DNA of 64,000 bases from Phycisphaerae bacterium (GCA_035275405.1 DATEMU010000008.1:1-64000); one strand, 5' to 3'; positions 9,068-18,150 are shown, numbered from the stretch's first letter. Notes: generated by a model not told the origin, from the sequence alone. Numbers and translations are program-made.

Positions 9068-9098
9068 CTAAACAACGGGCCTGGAAGGGAATCCTGTC

Positions 9099-9632
9099 GT
9101 GACCCCCGCTGCAAAGACCAAGATTGTTCGGTGTGTCAATTGCCGGGGGATGATGCGGGTCCCTGGCCGCGCCCTCTCAATTTTTTGTCCCCATTGCCAG
9201 ACTCGCGTCGAGCTGGAAAGCCTCCGGATTACGGGGTCACACCCGGGTCGGCGGCTGGCGACGTGCGGCGATATCGTCGTCGAAAGGACAGGGTGGCTCA
9301 ACGCCGAGGTCGTGGCGACCCATGTCACGGTTCTGGGGCGCGTTCGTGGGCCGGTCGTCGCGTCCAAATGCGTGGAGGTCGGACCCCTGGCCCAGGTGAT
9401 CGGAGACATATCCGCCCCCAAGATCGTTGTGCATGAGGGAGCCGTGATCCAAGGCAATTGTCGGATCACCCGGCCGGTGGAGGGGCAGGCCGACGAGAAT
9501 ACGGATCCGTGCCAAGACGAGCCGTCCCACGAAGAGGACGTCGTTGCTGAACTCGCCGTCGATTTGCGCATTCGCCCACAGCCCCTGCGCCCGCTCGCCC
9601 CGTCTGATCCCGCGGCGCCGGCGGAAGAGTGA
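9099..9632 (+). CDS. Bactofilin (polymer-forming cytoskeletal protein) with N-terminal zinc ribbon
   Basis: The 177-residue protein starts with GTG at 9099, eight bases after GGAAGGGA. Residues 12-33 hold two CxxC-type pairs (Cys12/Cys15 and Cys30/Cys33), a rubredoxin-like zinc ribbon. Residues of about 50-125 form the bactofilin beta-helix, with short repeats such as GDIVVERTGWLNAEV, THVTVLGRVRGPVVA and IGDISAPKIVVHEGAVIQGNCRI. Bactofilins assemble into filaments that position cell-wall or envelope machinery. The C terminus is acidic then Pro-rich and probably disordered. A zinc ribbon is not part of the core family and may bind a partner or nucleic acid; this is inference. Confidence 0.8.
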   Translation: MTPAAKTKIVRCVNCRGMMRVPGRALSIFCPHCQTRVELESLRITGSHPGRRLATCGDIVVERTGWLNAEVVATHVTVLGRVRGPVVASKCVEVGPLAQVIGDISAPKIVVHEGAVIQGNCRITRPVEGQADENTDPCQDEPSHEEDVVAELAVDLRIRPQPLRPLAPSDPAAPAEE

Positions 9633-9643
9633 CGCGGATGTAA

Positions 9644-10414
9644 TCAGGAACCCGCGGCCGGCTCTTCTGTTGTCGGGAGGGGGTTTTCAAATCCTTTGCG
9701 GGCGCAGATCTCGTCAATCACTTCGTCGAACTTTTCCAGGTGGTACTCGTCGAGGCGCAGCCTTCGTGGCGATCCGTTGTCGTCATACACCAGGTCAACA
9801 TGCCCCTTCCGTGAGAACTTGGAGATGTCCAGCTCGCGCATGGCCTCCCATGAAATCGGCCCCCTGCCGCAATATTGCAAGCCGGCCTCATTCAAAACCA
9901 GTCGAGTACCGCGGACACGGAGAACAAAGACCAGGAGATACGCGGCGAAGATCAACAGCCCGATGCCCAGGCCCTTCTGAAAAAGAATATCCGTCGCGGA
10001 TTTCTCCGTCGCCCGGCCCACGACTTTTTGATCGTCCGAGCGCGTAGCATCGAGCGGGATGGTGACGCGATAGGCCGGACCGAAGTAGTACATCGTGTCC
10101 TTGGTTTCGAAGGATGGAGGGCCGCCAAAAAGCGATTCCAGTTTGGAGCGAATCGTTTCGGGTCTGCCGCGGTATTTCTTGGTGAGCTGATTGGCGGCCA
10201 AGGAGGACTCCTCGTTGACCGTCTTATAGACGCGGATGTCCTTGTTCGCTTCACCCCGGTCGGCCGGCAGTTGTTCGAGGTTTTCCCTGTAGTTTTCGCC
10301 GGGATAGCCGATCCATCCGTCGTAGGCGAACCAAAAGCCAAAGACCAATACCATCAAGAACAGAAGCGAAGAGCGGACTTTTCGTTCGCCGGTCGGACCG
10401 CTTTCGATGGGCAT
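9644..10414 (-). CDS. Small membrane protein at the end of the ABC/DUF4340 operon
   Basis: The chosen ATG at 10414 is preceded by ATGAGGTC, a fair ribosome site, and gives 256 residues. A first membrane helix lies at about 15-35 and a second at about 150-170, with a charged extracytoplasmic segment between them containing GGPPSFETKDTMYYFGP. The C-terminal cytoplasmic part (GTRLVLNEAGLQYCGRGPISWEAMRELDISKF) looks like a PH-like membrane-protein domain. An alternative ATG at 10483 directly follows the DUF4340 stop (TAGGATG), but would put the hairpin at 10455-10477 inside the coding sequence. It is the last gene of the minus-strand operon. Function is unknown. Confidence 0.65.
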   Translation of the reverse strand: MPIESGPTGERKVRSSLLFLMVLVFGFWFAYDGWIGYPGENYRENLEQLPADRGEANKDIRVYKTVNEESSLAANQLTKKYRGRPETIRSKLESLFGGPPSFETKDTMYYFGPAYRVTIPLDATRSDDQKVVGRATEKSATDILFQKGLGIGLLIFAAYLLVFVLRVRGTRLVLNEAGLQYCGRGPISWEAMRELDISKFSRKGHVDLVYDDNGSPRRLRLDEYHLEKFDEVIDEICARKGFENPLPTTEEPAAGS

Positions 10415-10454
10415 AATGACCTCATGGTCCGCGCAGGGAAAACTCGCCGCGAGG

Positions 10455-10477
10455 GCGGCCCCGAGGAGAGGGGCCGC
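10455..10477. repeat. Perfect 8-bp inverted repeat (stem-loop)
   Basis: GCGGCCCC at 10455-10462 pairs with GGGGCCGC at 10470-10477 around a 7-base loop. It lies between the stop of the DUF4340 gene and the preferred start of the last operon gene. With no T-run it is more likely an mRNA stem that adjusts relative expression or stability than a terminator. Confidence 0.5.
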
Positions 10478-10484
10478 AGGCATC

Positions 10485-12776
10485 CTAGCCGGGTTTTCGG
10501 AAGTCAGATAGTTGTTTGGTGAACTTGGGAAGATCTTCCGCCTTGAGAACGAAGACCCGGCCGGGCACGGAAGCCACCGCGGCATACCGGTCGCCCGCCC
10601 CCTTGCCCTTCGCGGAGATCAGCAGTGTGACCGGCTCGGCCCCTTCGGTCTCCGCGATAATCGTCGTCTCCGGTTTGTCCAGGCCATATTCGACGAGATT
10701 GGCGCCGGCGTACCGAACGTATTGGCCCGCCCGGAGATCGCGCAGCGCATTAAACAGCTCCGTAATTTTGGCGGCGTCCGCGGCAAACGTCGGTTCGCCG
10801 ACGAGCCGCCAGTCGTCGCCCTCTTTGCGGAACGCGAAACTCGAGGGCCCCTTGATATCAATCTTGCGGGCCTGGGACGGTTCGAGAGTCGCCACGCGCG
10901 TGTCAAACAGTTCCGTCACCAGATCGTCGAAGACCTTCGGATCGACTTCGCAGATCGTCTCTCCGCCGGGAACCATCGCATAGACCGCGCCGTTATGCGG
11001 GGTCACTTTGACAGTATGGACGACGGGTGGAGGCAACGATTCGTCCGGCGTCGGCTGGCTTGACGGCTGAGTGGTGGCGAGAGGTTTCGGTTCGGCGGGC
11101 GGCTGCACGGTTACGGCGGCCTGTACCACCGGTTTATCCAAGCCAAACTTCGCGGCTTCGTCGGCGCGACCCACCACGCGGCGACCCCGCAGATTACTCA
11201 GGTTGTTGAGGACGTTATTGACCGCGGTCTCCTCGGTCGACCCCTCCACCGGCCGTTTGAACTTCCAAACCTCGCCCTCCTTGACAAGCAGGCAGTTCCA
11301 TTCTGCGAAGGTCAACTCCAACTGTTTCGCCTGCATCTTGTCGAAGCGGACCAGGTCGCGATTCATGTATGACGACGGCCGTGCGGTCAGCGATTCGATC
11401 GCGTCCGCATTCACGACGGCCACGAATCCCTCGCGTTCGTTGCGAACGTACAGGCCCGTGCCGCTCGTGGTCTTCTCGCCAAAGACCAGGCGAAGCGGTT
11501 CCAGACGCCCTTCAAAAGTAATCTCTACGGTCATCCGTGGCTTCGCGAATCCCTGCGTCGGCACTTCGCCGGATTCAAACCCCACGGCCTTCAGTTCGCG
11601 CACGACTTTTAAGAGGTCGTCGACCGCAGTGAACTCCGCCGCGTGACCCTGGCCGGGAAGGCCGCCCGTGATCTGCCATTGGCCGCCGCTGTTCGTGAGT
11701 TCCACCGTATCGCCGCCAGACTGCACGGAGATTTTCTGGGCCCGCCCCGTTCCCATGTCCGCGACATTGCGGTCGCGCAGATCGTCCAGCGACTGCGCGA
11801 TCTGCTTGAACGTGGCCTCGGGGATCTGAAAGACCGACGGATTGGCCGGCTCTTCCAGCTTGGCGAAGACCTTGTCGTCCGCCGCGCCGCCGAACGCCAC
11901 CTTGACCGTCTGCTGCTGGACGTCAAATTCCGGCTCAGCGGGCGCGCTGGTCGGCGGCTCCGGCGGTGGCTTGGGCGTCTTCTTCTCGGTTTGTACGGAA
12001 ACGACGAGTCGCGGCTTTTCAAGACCGTAAGGCCGCAGGCTTTTGGGGGCGTCGTCCACGTATTTCTGGGCGTTCAGATTGGAGAGTGACGAAAGCAGCG
12101 TGCTGATCTTTGACTTGTCCACCCGCCCCTTAATGGGCGACTCGATCGTCCAGTTCCCCGCGGCATTCGAGAGCGAATAGGAATGTTCGCCGCTGACGTC
12201 CACGCGAATCGCCTCATTCTGTGCAAACTGCGCCACCTGCTTGCCGCGATAGTCCGACGGGTCCTTTTTCAGCTCGGCGTTCAGGTCAGCGCTGACCAGA
12301 TAGATCGTCTCGTCACCTTCTTTTTGTACGTAGGTGCTCGATGAAAGGGCCTGCCGCGCGCCGATCTTCAGGACGTACGATCCGGACTTGTCCGTCAACT
12401 TGACGATCTTCGGCGGCGTCTTCAGCAGCGTCATCTCGTCCGTCGGCCGATCGGGATCATTCGCCGCGTATGTCTTGACGACGGTCAGGTTCTTAAGCTT
12501 GTTGACGTCGGCGGTCACGACATGCTGTTCACCGGGGCCGGCCGTTGGCTCGGCCATCCGCCATTTGTCATTTTCCATCACGAGCTTGACGGGGCGTCCC
12601 GACGATGTCTGCACGACCTCGAAGCCCACGACGTCGCCGATCGCCGGGTCGAAAAGCGACTTTTCGGCGACGACGCGTTCGGCGGCTTTTTCGCGGGTGG
12701 ACGATTGCGCCCACCAGACGCCCACGACGGCCACGACCAGAGCGACGACCAGACCGACTGTTGTTCTAGGATTCAT
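10485..12776 (-). CDS. DUF4340 domain protein, ABC operon partner
   Basis: The 763-residue protein has one N-terminal membrane helix (about 5-24) and then a long extracytoplasmic region with repeats of the DUF4340 type. Each repeat shows the pattern of a DKW or GQW strand, ADAAKI or DKSKISTLL helices, and a YGLDKP or FGLDKP turn (for example YGLEKPRLVV, FGLDKPVVQA, YGLDKPETTI). Short Pro/Thr/Ser-rich linkers separate them. DUF4340 proteins are usually encoded with GldG-like and ABC-2 permease genes, as here, and are presumed periplasmic or membrane-surface accessory parts of that transporter. The gene starts 30 bases after the GldG-like stop. No enzymatic motif is seen. Confidence 0.82.
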   Translation of the reverse strand: MNPRTTVGLVVALVVAVVGVWWAQSSTREKAAERVVAEKSLFDPAIGDVVGFEVVQTSSGRPVKLVMENDKWRMAEPTAGPGEQHVVTADVNKLKNLTVVKTYAANDPDRPTDEMTLLKTPPKIVKLTDKSGSYVLKIGARQALSSSTYVQKEGDETIYLVSADLNAELKKDPSDYRGKQVAQFAQNEAIRVDVSGEHSYSLSNAAGNWTIESPIKGRVDKSKISTLLSSLSNLNAQKYVDDAPKSLRPYGLEKPRLVVSVQTEKKTPKPPPEPPTSAPAEPEFDVQQQTVKVAFGGAADDKVFAKLEEPANPSVFQIPEATFKQIAQSLDDLRDRNVADMGTGRAQKISVQSGGDTVELTNSGGQWQITGGLPGQGHAAEFTAVDDLLKVVRELKAVGFESGEVPTQGFAKPRMTVEITFEGRLEPLRLVFGEKTTSGTGLYVRNEREGFVAVVNADAIESLTARPSSYMNRDLVRFDKMQAKQLELTFAEWNCLLVKEGEVWKFKRPVEGSTEETAVNNVLNNLSNLRGRRVVGRADEAAKFGLDKPVVQAAVTVQPPAEPKPLATTQPSSQPTPDESLPPPVVHTVKVTPHNGAVYAMVPGGETICEVDPKVFDDLVTELFDTRVATLEPSQARKIDIKGPSSFAFRKEGDDWRLVGEPTFAADAAKITELFNALRDLRAGQYVRYAGANLVEYGLDKPETTIIAETEGAEPVTLLISAKGKGAGDRYAAVASVPGRVFVLKAEDLPKFTKQLSDFRKPG

Positions 12777-12806
12777 GTCGTTGTCTTATCGAATGCAATT
12801 CCAAAT

Positions 12807-15497
12807 CTACCGCCGGCGAACGTACCATTGCAGCAATCCAAAGGCGAAAATCAGCGCCGGCCAGATGCCCCACACGGCGACCCGAATCCACTGCTGTTCA
12901 GCCCCCCCGATCTGCCGAACGCGTGGCACCCGCACCGGGCCCCGCGAGATCAACTTCTCCTCCCCGCCCAGCCAATACAGCGCATTGACCACCAGATCCT
13001 CGTTCTCCGTCGGTGGCGGATCAAATTTCAGCGTCTCGCCCCCCGACCAGACCGGCTGCTGGAGATAATCGTCGCGGACACTGGATCCGAAGGCCGATAC
13101 GACGATCTTTCCTTTCGGCTTGTCGTTCTCCTTCCGTTCGGCGGCGACGGCGATCTCAAACGGACCGCGCGGAGGGGGAATCTCCAACGTGATCAAGCCC
13201 TCCGACTCAATGTTCTGTAATTTGTTGATGATCTGGATCAAATCGCCGATCTGCGCAGCCCGGTAGTTTTCCCTGTTGGGAATGCGCAGCACCGTTTGGG
13301 TCGTTACCCCGGCTTTGTCGGATTTAATGGTCATCGGGCAGGCGTCATTAATCAGGAATCTCGTTCCCTGGAGCGGCGCACCGATTGGATGATCCGTGAA
13401 GCCCCCCGCCGGCATGTGCGCGAAGTAGCGCGGGACCACGCCAAACGTATCATCCCGCCGGCGATCGGGTTCCAGCCAGACCAGGCGACGGGAATTGTCC
13501 ACGTCAATGCCCCAGTCGCTGTCCAACAGCGCGCGATAGCCGTACGGCGGCGATGTGGGTGGACCGCCGAACATCCCACCGGGACTGAATTCCCAGGTGG
13601 CCAGGAACAGCGCACGGCCGTCCTCATCCAGAATCTTGCGAATGATCTCCCGCTGCGCGTCGCCGAACATCTGGTCCGGAGGCGTCTGTTGGCCGAACGG
13701 ATTCGGAGGCTGCGGCGGAGGCGGCGGGAGCAAGACGTAGATGGCCTTCGTGCCCTCCTCTGGTTGGGGCTGCTCTTTGGTCGTGGCCAGGTTCCAATCG
13801 ACGACCTTGAAATTCGCGCCCTCCAGGCGCTTGCGCAATTCGGTCAACCGCGCTGAGGGCACCCAGCTTTGAGGCGGTTGCGGCATGAACTGGTTGCGCT
13901 GCTGAGGCGCCGGCGGCTCGAAAGACGTAATGATGACCGTCGCAAAGGGATGTTCGCGTGTCAGCGCGAGGATCGCGGAGGAAATCGCGCTGTCTCCGTT
14001 AAAGGTGCGGCCGAGTTCCTCACCCTTGGCCGACGGACCGCCGACCCCCTCGCGCGGCGGCCAGACCTCGGAGAACCCGACGACGCGGATTTTCTTATTG
14101 GCCTCCACCACAACGGTGTTCTCCTGTTTAAGCTGATCCGCGACCGAGCCGAGTTTCAACTCGGGAAGGCCTTCAATCTCCTTGGTCAGGTCGGCGACCG
14201 CCGTGATCCGCTCTGCGAAAAGCCTTCCGCCGCGCGCTGCATCTAAAACGGCCTTTGAGCCCGCGTCCATTCGCGCCAGCCCATCGGCCAGTTCGGTTAA
14301 TAGTTTTTGGCAGGCCTCGGCATTCTGCTCAATCACGCCGCAATTCCGTCGGGCGTCCGTGACCGCACGAGCGAGTTGCTCTTTGTCGCCGCTGTCGATC
14401 AGGCCCAGGATCACGAGGCGTGTCTTGGAAAGCGATTGGCCGGCTTGCTGCAAGACGTCGGCGACCGACATTCGCGCGACGAGCGGCCCCATCTGCACGG
14501 AGGTAGCCCAACTGGGATGGTCCCTCACCATGGGGAACTTTCGCTCGAATGCATCCACGCGGCGGACGAGGTCCTCGAGGGCCGCCCCGACACTAACACC
14601 CTGATCCGCGAACGCCTTGAGTGCCGATGCCGGGTTGCCCGGAGGAGGCGAGCCTTCGTTTCCGACGGTGCTTCGCAAGGAAGTCGCCAGCTTCCGAACC
14701 TCCGCCGCGACCTCCCGCAACATCACGGGATATTTGGAATCCGCCTTGACCGTCTCGTCAGCCAGGTCTGAGAGCTGCCTCATGCCTTTGGCGATCGCCG
14801 TCAAATGTCCCTTAACCTCATCGAGCGTGGACTTGGCCTTGGTCGTCGCCTCGGCGTACTTGGGGATGCCGCCCGCGGGCGTCAGTTCCTTGATCGCCTC
14901 ACCCGCCTTCTGCAGGTTCTCCAGATCGGCCCGCATCGTCGCGACAATGCTGGCGAAAATCGGGAAAACGCCGATCCACGTCTCCCCTTCCATCAGCGCC
15001 TGCGCCTCCTGCAAGCGCGAGGTGAGGTCCGCCGTGAGTTCGCTGCTCAAGGTTTCGAAATGGGCCAGCGTCGTCTTGTGCTTGTCGGCCTCCGAGCCAA
15101 AGGTCGTACTGATTCGCGAGACGAGCTTCTCCCTCTGGCTGTCCGTGTTGACGTAGGTGACCTTGATGTTGGGCGCGTACCGCACCAGCTCGTCGCAATA
15201 ATCCTGCAAACGGGAGATGTATTGCCGCTGTTTGTCGTCGTCCTCTTTCGGAACATAAAGCACCGATAGCTCGATATCGTCTTTGTAGGATTTGACGACG
15301 CTCTTGGTTCGTTCGCTCAGCCCGTACATGCCAAAGCTGGCGACGTCTTCGCGGTAGTGCTTCAGCGACGCGATGTAATTCACCGCGACCGTCAGCGCCG
15401 CCGCCGCCGCAATCGCCACGGCCACGTTGGCGCCGATCGTAAATTTCCGGTGCGACGAAGTCATTTCCCCGGCCGTGCCGGCTGCTTCTACCGCCAT
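12807..15497 (-). CDS. GldG-like ABC transporter auxiliary protein
   Basis: The ATG at 15497 overlaps the upstream permease stop by 10 bases and has GGAG upstream (TGGAGTCCAAGCG), giving 896 residues; a second ATG at 15464 is also possible. The order is an N-terminal membrane helix, a substrate-binding-like region beginning LSERTKSVVKSYKDDIELSVLYVP (typical of GldG/ABC_transp_aux), a long insert of mostly helical sequence (about residues 110-440), then the conserved C-terminal half. A final membrane helix (WGIWPALIFAFGLLQWYVRRR) closes the protein. In Bacteroidetes GldG works with the GldA ATPase and GldF permease in gliding. In non-gliding phyla the role is unknown and gliding should not be assumed here. 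Confidence 0.85.
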   Translation of the reverse strand: MAVEAAGTAGEMTSSHRKFTIGANVAVAIAAAAALTVAVNYIASLKHYREDVASFGMYGLSERTKSVVKSYKDDIELSVLYVPKEDDDKQRQYISRLQDYCDELVRYAPNIKVTYVNTDSQREKLVSRISTTFGSEADKHKTTLAHFETLSSELTADLTSRLQEAQALMEGETWIGVFPIFASIVATMRADLENLQKAGEAIKELTPAGGIPKYAEATTKAKSTLDEVKGHLTAIAKGMRQLSDLADETVKADSKYPVMLREVAAEVRKLATSLRSTVGNEGSPPPGNPASALKAFADQGVSVGAALEDLVRRVDAFERKFPMVRDHPSWATSVQMGPLVARMSVADVLQQAGQSLSKTRLVILGLIDSGDKEQLARAVTDARRNCGVIEQNAEACQKLLTELADGLARMDAGSKAVLDAARGGRLFAERITAVADLTKEIEGLPELKLGSVADQLKQENTVVVEANKKIRVVGFSEVWPPREGVGGPSAKGEELGRTFNGDSAISSAILALTREHPFATVIITSFEPPAPQQRNQFMPQPPQSWVPSARLTELRKRLEGANFKVVDWNLATTKEQPQPEEGTKAIYVLLPPPPPQPPNPFGQQTPPDQMFGDAQREIIRKILDEDGRALFLATWEFSPGGMFGGPPTSPPYGYRALLDSDWGIDVDNSRRLVWLEPDRRRDDTFGVVPRYFAHMPAGGFTDHPIGAPLQGTRFLINDACPMTIKSDKAGVTTQTVLRIPNRENYRAAQIGDLIQIINKLQNIESEGLITLEIPPPRGPFEIAVAAERKENDKPKGKIVVSAFGSSVRDDYLQQPVWSGGETLKFDPPPTENEDLVVNALYWLGGEEKLISRGPVRVPRVRQIGGAEQQWIRVAVWGIWPALIFAFGLLQWYVRRR

Positions 15498-16207
15498 CGC
15501 TTGGACTCCATCACCTTGACCGTCAGGAACAGGAAGAACGCGGTGCCGCTCAGGAAGAAGACGATCGCCTTCGTGTCGAGGATGCCCTTGGTGAAGTCCT
15601 CGAACTGGTAAAAGATGTTGATGTAACCGAGCACGGATCGCCACGCCCCGCCGTACCACGTCGCGAAGCTGTCCACCAGCATCGTCAGGAGCGCCAAGAT
15701 GCCGGCCCCGATCAGGGCCGCCACCAGTTGGTAGCGAGTCAACGCGCTGGCGAAGACGCCGATGGCCACGTACAGCCCGCCCAGTAGGAGCATTCCGAAA
15801 TAGCCATAGGCCAGCGCTCCCACGTCCGTTCCGCCATAGCGGTACAGGAGCACGACATGCAGAATCGTCGTCGCCAGGAGCGCGAGATAGAAGAGCAGGA
15901 CGCCGAAGAACTTCCCGAGCACAACCTCCACATCCGAGATCGGCGCGGTCATCAGCGTTTCGATCGTGCCCGAGGCATACTCATCCGCGATAACCCGCAT
16001 GGTCAACAGCGGAATCGCGAACACGAGGACCCAGGCCATGCTCTGCAGCATCTCGCGGAAGGTCGCTTCCTTGCCCTCGACGAGGGTGAAGGTCATGAAG
16101 AGGTATCCCGACGCGATCAGGAAGATGGCGGCGACCACGTACGCGACGGGGGAATAAAACGTCGCCATCAGCTCGCGTTGCGTCAGTGCCTTGATATTAC
16201 TCATCAT
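15488..16207 (-). CDS. ABC-2 type permease (GldF-like)
   Basis: The 239-residue membrane protein has six hydrophobic segments and the family landmarks of ABC-2 permeases: LTQRELMATFYSPVAYVV at the N terminus, PLLTMRVIADEYASGTIETLMTAPI (the conserved coupling region), and a C-terminal LTVKVMESKRWR. It forms the channel of an exporter with the ATPase encoded just upstream. Its start codon overlaps the ATPase stop (TGATGAGT arrangement at 16204-16207), which indicates translational coupling. The substrate is unknown. The same three-gene set (ATPase, this permease, GldG-like protein) is found in many Bacteroidetes and planctomycetes. Confidence 0.9.
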   Translation of the reverse strand: MMSNIKALTQRELMATFYSPVAYVVAAIFLIASGYLFMTFTLVEGKEATFREMLQSMAWVLVFAIPLLTMRVIADEYASGTIETLMTAPISDVEVVLGKFFGVLLFYLALLATTILHVVLLYRYGGTDVGALAYGYFGMLLLGGLYVAIGVFASALTRYQLVAALIGAGILALLTMLVDSFATWYGGAWRSVLGYINIFYQFEDFTKGILDTKAIVFFLSGTAFFLFLTVKVMESKRWR

Positions 16208-17172
16208 GAACGCACCTCGCGCCGCTCCGCGCGGCTCTCCGCCATTTGCTGCGCCACGATCTGCACGAAGAACTCCTCGAGGCTGCCGACTTCCAGCCGC
16301 AACTCGCGAAGCGACCAGCCCTTCTGCTTGACGACCTTGAAGATCTCCTCACGCGGATCGTCGCCGCGCTTCGCTTCGATGGTCAGCCGCTGCCAGCCAT
16401 TGTCTGAGGCGCACGCGACGGTGGACACGCCCGCGACGGCCTCAACGGCCTTCGTTACTTCGCCGTTGGGACCGTGAACCTCGGCAATGAGCCGCGACCC
16501 GCCGCGAATCCGCTCCTTCAATTCCGACGGCGAGCCCGAGGCGACGATCTTGCCGCCGGCGATGATGATCGTCCGCTGACAAGTTGCTTCGACTTCCGGC
16601 AGGATGTGACTGGACAGCAGGACCGTATGGCGGCGGGCCAGTTCGCGGATCAGATTCCGCGTTTCGCGAATCTGGGTCGGGTCCAGGCCGATCGTCGGCT
16701 CGTCGAGGATCAAGACCTTGGGATCGTGCAGCAGCGCATCGGCCAGGCCCACGCGCTGCTTCATGCCCTTGCTGAGTTGATGGATCGGCCGATCGATGAA
16801 GTCGCCGAGCCAGCATTGCTCGCCCACCCGCTTGATCGCGGCGGCCCGCGCGTTGCGATCCAGGCCGCGGATCTTCCCGCGAAACTCGAGGTATTCGCGG
16901 CAGCGCATGTTCATGTCGAGCGGCGTGCTCTCGGGCAGGTAACCGACAATCCGCCGCACCTGCATCGAATCGCTGAAGACATCGTGCCCCCCTACCGACG
17001 CCGCGCCCGACGTCGCCGGCATGTAACAGGTCAGGATGCGCAGCGTCGTCGTCTTTCCGGCCCCGTTCGGCCCCAGGAAGCCGACGATCTCGCCTTCTTC
17101 AATGGAAAATGAAATCCCGTCGACCGCCCGCCGATCGCCGTACATCTTGGTCAGGTTCTGAACACGGATCAT
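16204..17172 (-). CDS. ABC transporter ATP-binding protein (GldA-like)
   Basis: The 322-residue ATPase shows Walker A (GPNGAGKTT) near residues 34-42, a Q-loop in GYLPESTPLD, the signature LSKGMKQRVGLA, Walker B (VLILDEPTIGLDP) and the switch His in LLSSHILPEVE. It belongs to the CcmA/NodI-like subfamily that pairs with ABC-2 permeases. A C-terminal regulatory extension of about 100 residues follows the nucleotide-binding domain. It is the first gene of the five-gene minus-strand operon and should be driven from within 17173-17639. Confidence 0.92.
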   Translation of the reverse strand: MIRVQNLTKMYGDRRAVDGISFSIEEGEIVGFLGPNGAGKTTTLRILTCYMPATSGAASVGGHDVFSDSMQVRRIVGYLPESTPLDMNMRCREYLEFRGKIRGLDRNARAAAIKRVGEQCWLGDFIDRPIHQLSKGMKQRVGLADALLHDPKVLILDEPTIGLDPTQIRETRNLIRELARRHTVLLSSHILPEVEATCQRTIIIAGGKIVASGSPSELKERIRGGSRLIAEVHGPNGEVTKAVEAVAGVSTVACASDNGWQRLTIEAKRGDDPREEIFKVVKQKGWSLRELRLEVGSLEEFFVQIVAQQMAESRAERREVRS

Positions 17173-17546
17173 GAGCGTTCTACGCCTCGTTCGAGCCGTT
17201 CATTGAGACTGGTTAGGCCTTGGCGCTGAGCCACGCCTTTTATTGGATCGCCCACTGCCCGTCAATCCCAAGTGATATTCGAATGCAGCGATTTCCCGAA
17301 CGCCGCATGCGCCGTTTGGGCCGCTATAGCTTGATATTCAAAGACGCGAGGCTCAAGAACGCCCCGTCACTCCAATGGTAACAATTGAGTAACGCCGTTT
17401 TTGCCAGCACGGGGCCATGACAAGAGTGGCAGCTCTCGACAGTGACAATTTGGCGGTTTCGGCCAGGGGATCCCGGCGCCGCAAAATCCGTAACTTGCTA
17501 ACAGGCATATATTTACGGCGACACATCTCCGGATCGATCCCTACTT
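17173..17546. other. Intergenic region between the divergent ABC operon and Hsp20 genes
   Basis: No gene is seen. The sequence TGATATTC occurs twice in direct orientation, at 17273-17280 and 17332-17339, followed by GAA and AAA respectively. They lie about 210-275 bases upstream of the sigma-54 promoter, a plausible distance for enhancer sites. No CIRCE element (TTAGCACTC inverted repeat) is present. The minus-strand ABC operon promoter is expected here but was not resolved. Confidence 0.35.
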
Positions 17547-17562
17547 CGGCACGCATATTGCT
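17547..17562 (+). promoter_or_regulatory. Sigma-54 (-24/-12) promoter upstream of the Hsp20 genes
   Basis: The 16 bases CGGCACGCATATTGCT match the sigma-54 consensus TGGCACG-N4-TTGCW at every defined position except the first T. The invariant GG is at 17548-17549 and the invariant GC at 17560-17561, with the required 10-base spacing. Transcription would start near 17573, leaving a 65-base leader before the Hsp20 ATG. Sigma-54 promoters need an enhancer-binding ATPase, so the genes would be switched on by a specific signal. None is encoded in this window. Confidence 0.65.
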
Positions 17563-17639
17563 TACCCGTTTTCGCGAACCGCCACGGTCGGCGTGGCTAT
17601 TGTCTCATTGAGATTTCTTTTGAGAGGAGGTCAGCGATC

Positions 17640-18068
17640 ATGATGCCAACACGACACTCGATTCCAGGAATGGACCGCTTCAGCCGGGAGATGAACCACC
17701 TGCTGAACAACGTCTTCGACTATGCACCGTTCGCTTCCGTTCGGGCGTTTCCCGCGATCAACGTGTGGGAAGACGGCGACCGCCTGTACGCCGAGGCGGA
17801 AGTGCCCGGCCTCTCCATGGAGGACATGGAGATCTACGTCGTCGGCAACGAGCTGACGATCAAGGGCCATCGAAGGGTCCCGGAAGACGGTCGCCGCGCC
17901 TTCCACCGACGCGAGCGCGGAACGGGCGAGTTTTCGCGCGTCATCACGCTCCCCGTCGAAGTGAACGCGGACAAGGTCGAGGCGACGCTGAAAGAGGGCG
18001 TGCTCACGGTCACAATGCCGAAGGCCGAGACGGCGCGACCGCGCAAGATTTCGATCAAGGCAAGCTGA
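17640..18068 (+). CDS. Small heat-shock protein, Hsp20 family (first of three)
   Basis: The 142-residue protein starts at 17640 behind a strong GAGAGGAGG ribosome site; a second in-frame ATG follows directly. The alpha-crystallin domain spans about 37-137, with the beta strands INVWEDGDRLYAEAEVPG, NELTIKGHR, FSRVITLPVEVNADKVEATLKEGVLTVTMPKAE, and a C-terminal I-S-I motif (IXI) for oligomer assembly. These ATP-independent chaperones bind unfolding proteins. The N-terminal arm (MDRFSREMNHLLNNVF) is the usual amphipathic segment. It is the promoter-proximal member of a three-gene run and should be the most strongly made. Confidence 0.93.
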   Translation: MMPTRHSIPGMDRFSREMNHLLNNVFDYAPFASVRAFPAINVWEDGDRLYAEAEVPGLSMEDMEIYVVGNELTIKGHRRVPEDGRRAFHRRERGTGEFSRVITLPVEVNADKVEATLKEGVLTVTMPKAETARPRKISIKAS

Positions 18069-18150
18069 TGAATGACGACATCATGGCTGGGTGGCGCGTT
18101 CTGGCAGCAGCCAGGCCGTGCAGGCGCCATTAAACGAGGAGAAAAATATC

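Noticed and set aside
12807..15659. Upstream in-frame start at 15659 for the GldG-like gene
   Set aside because: It would place 54 codons inside the permease gene with Arg/His-rich sequence; the ATG at 15497 has a ribosome site.
17173..17639. Heat-shock CIRCE or HAIR-type operator upstream of Hsp20
   Set aside because: No TTAGCACTC inverted repeat or similar operator was found on either strand.
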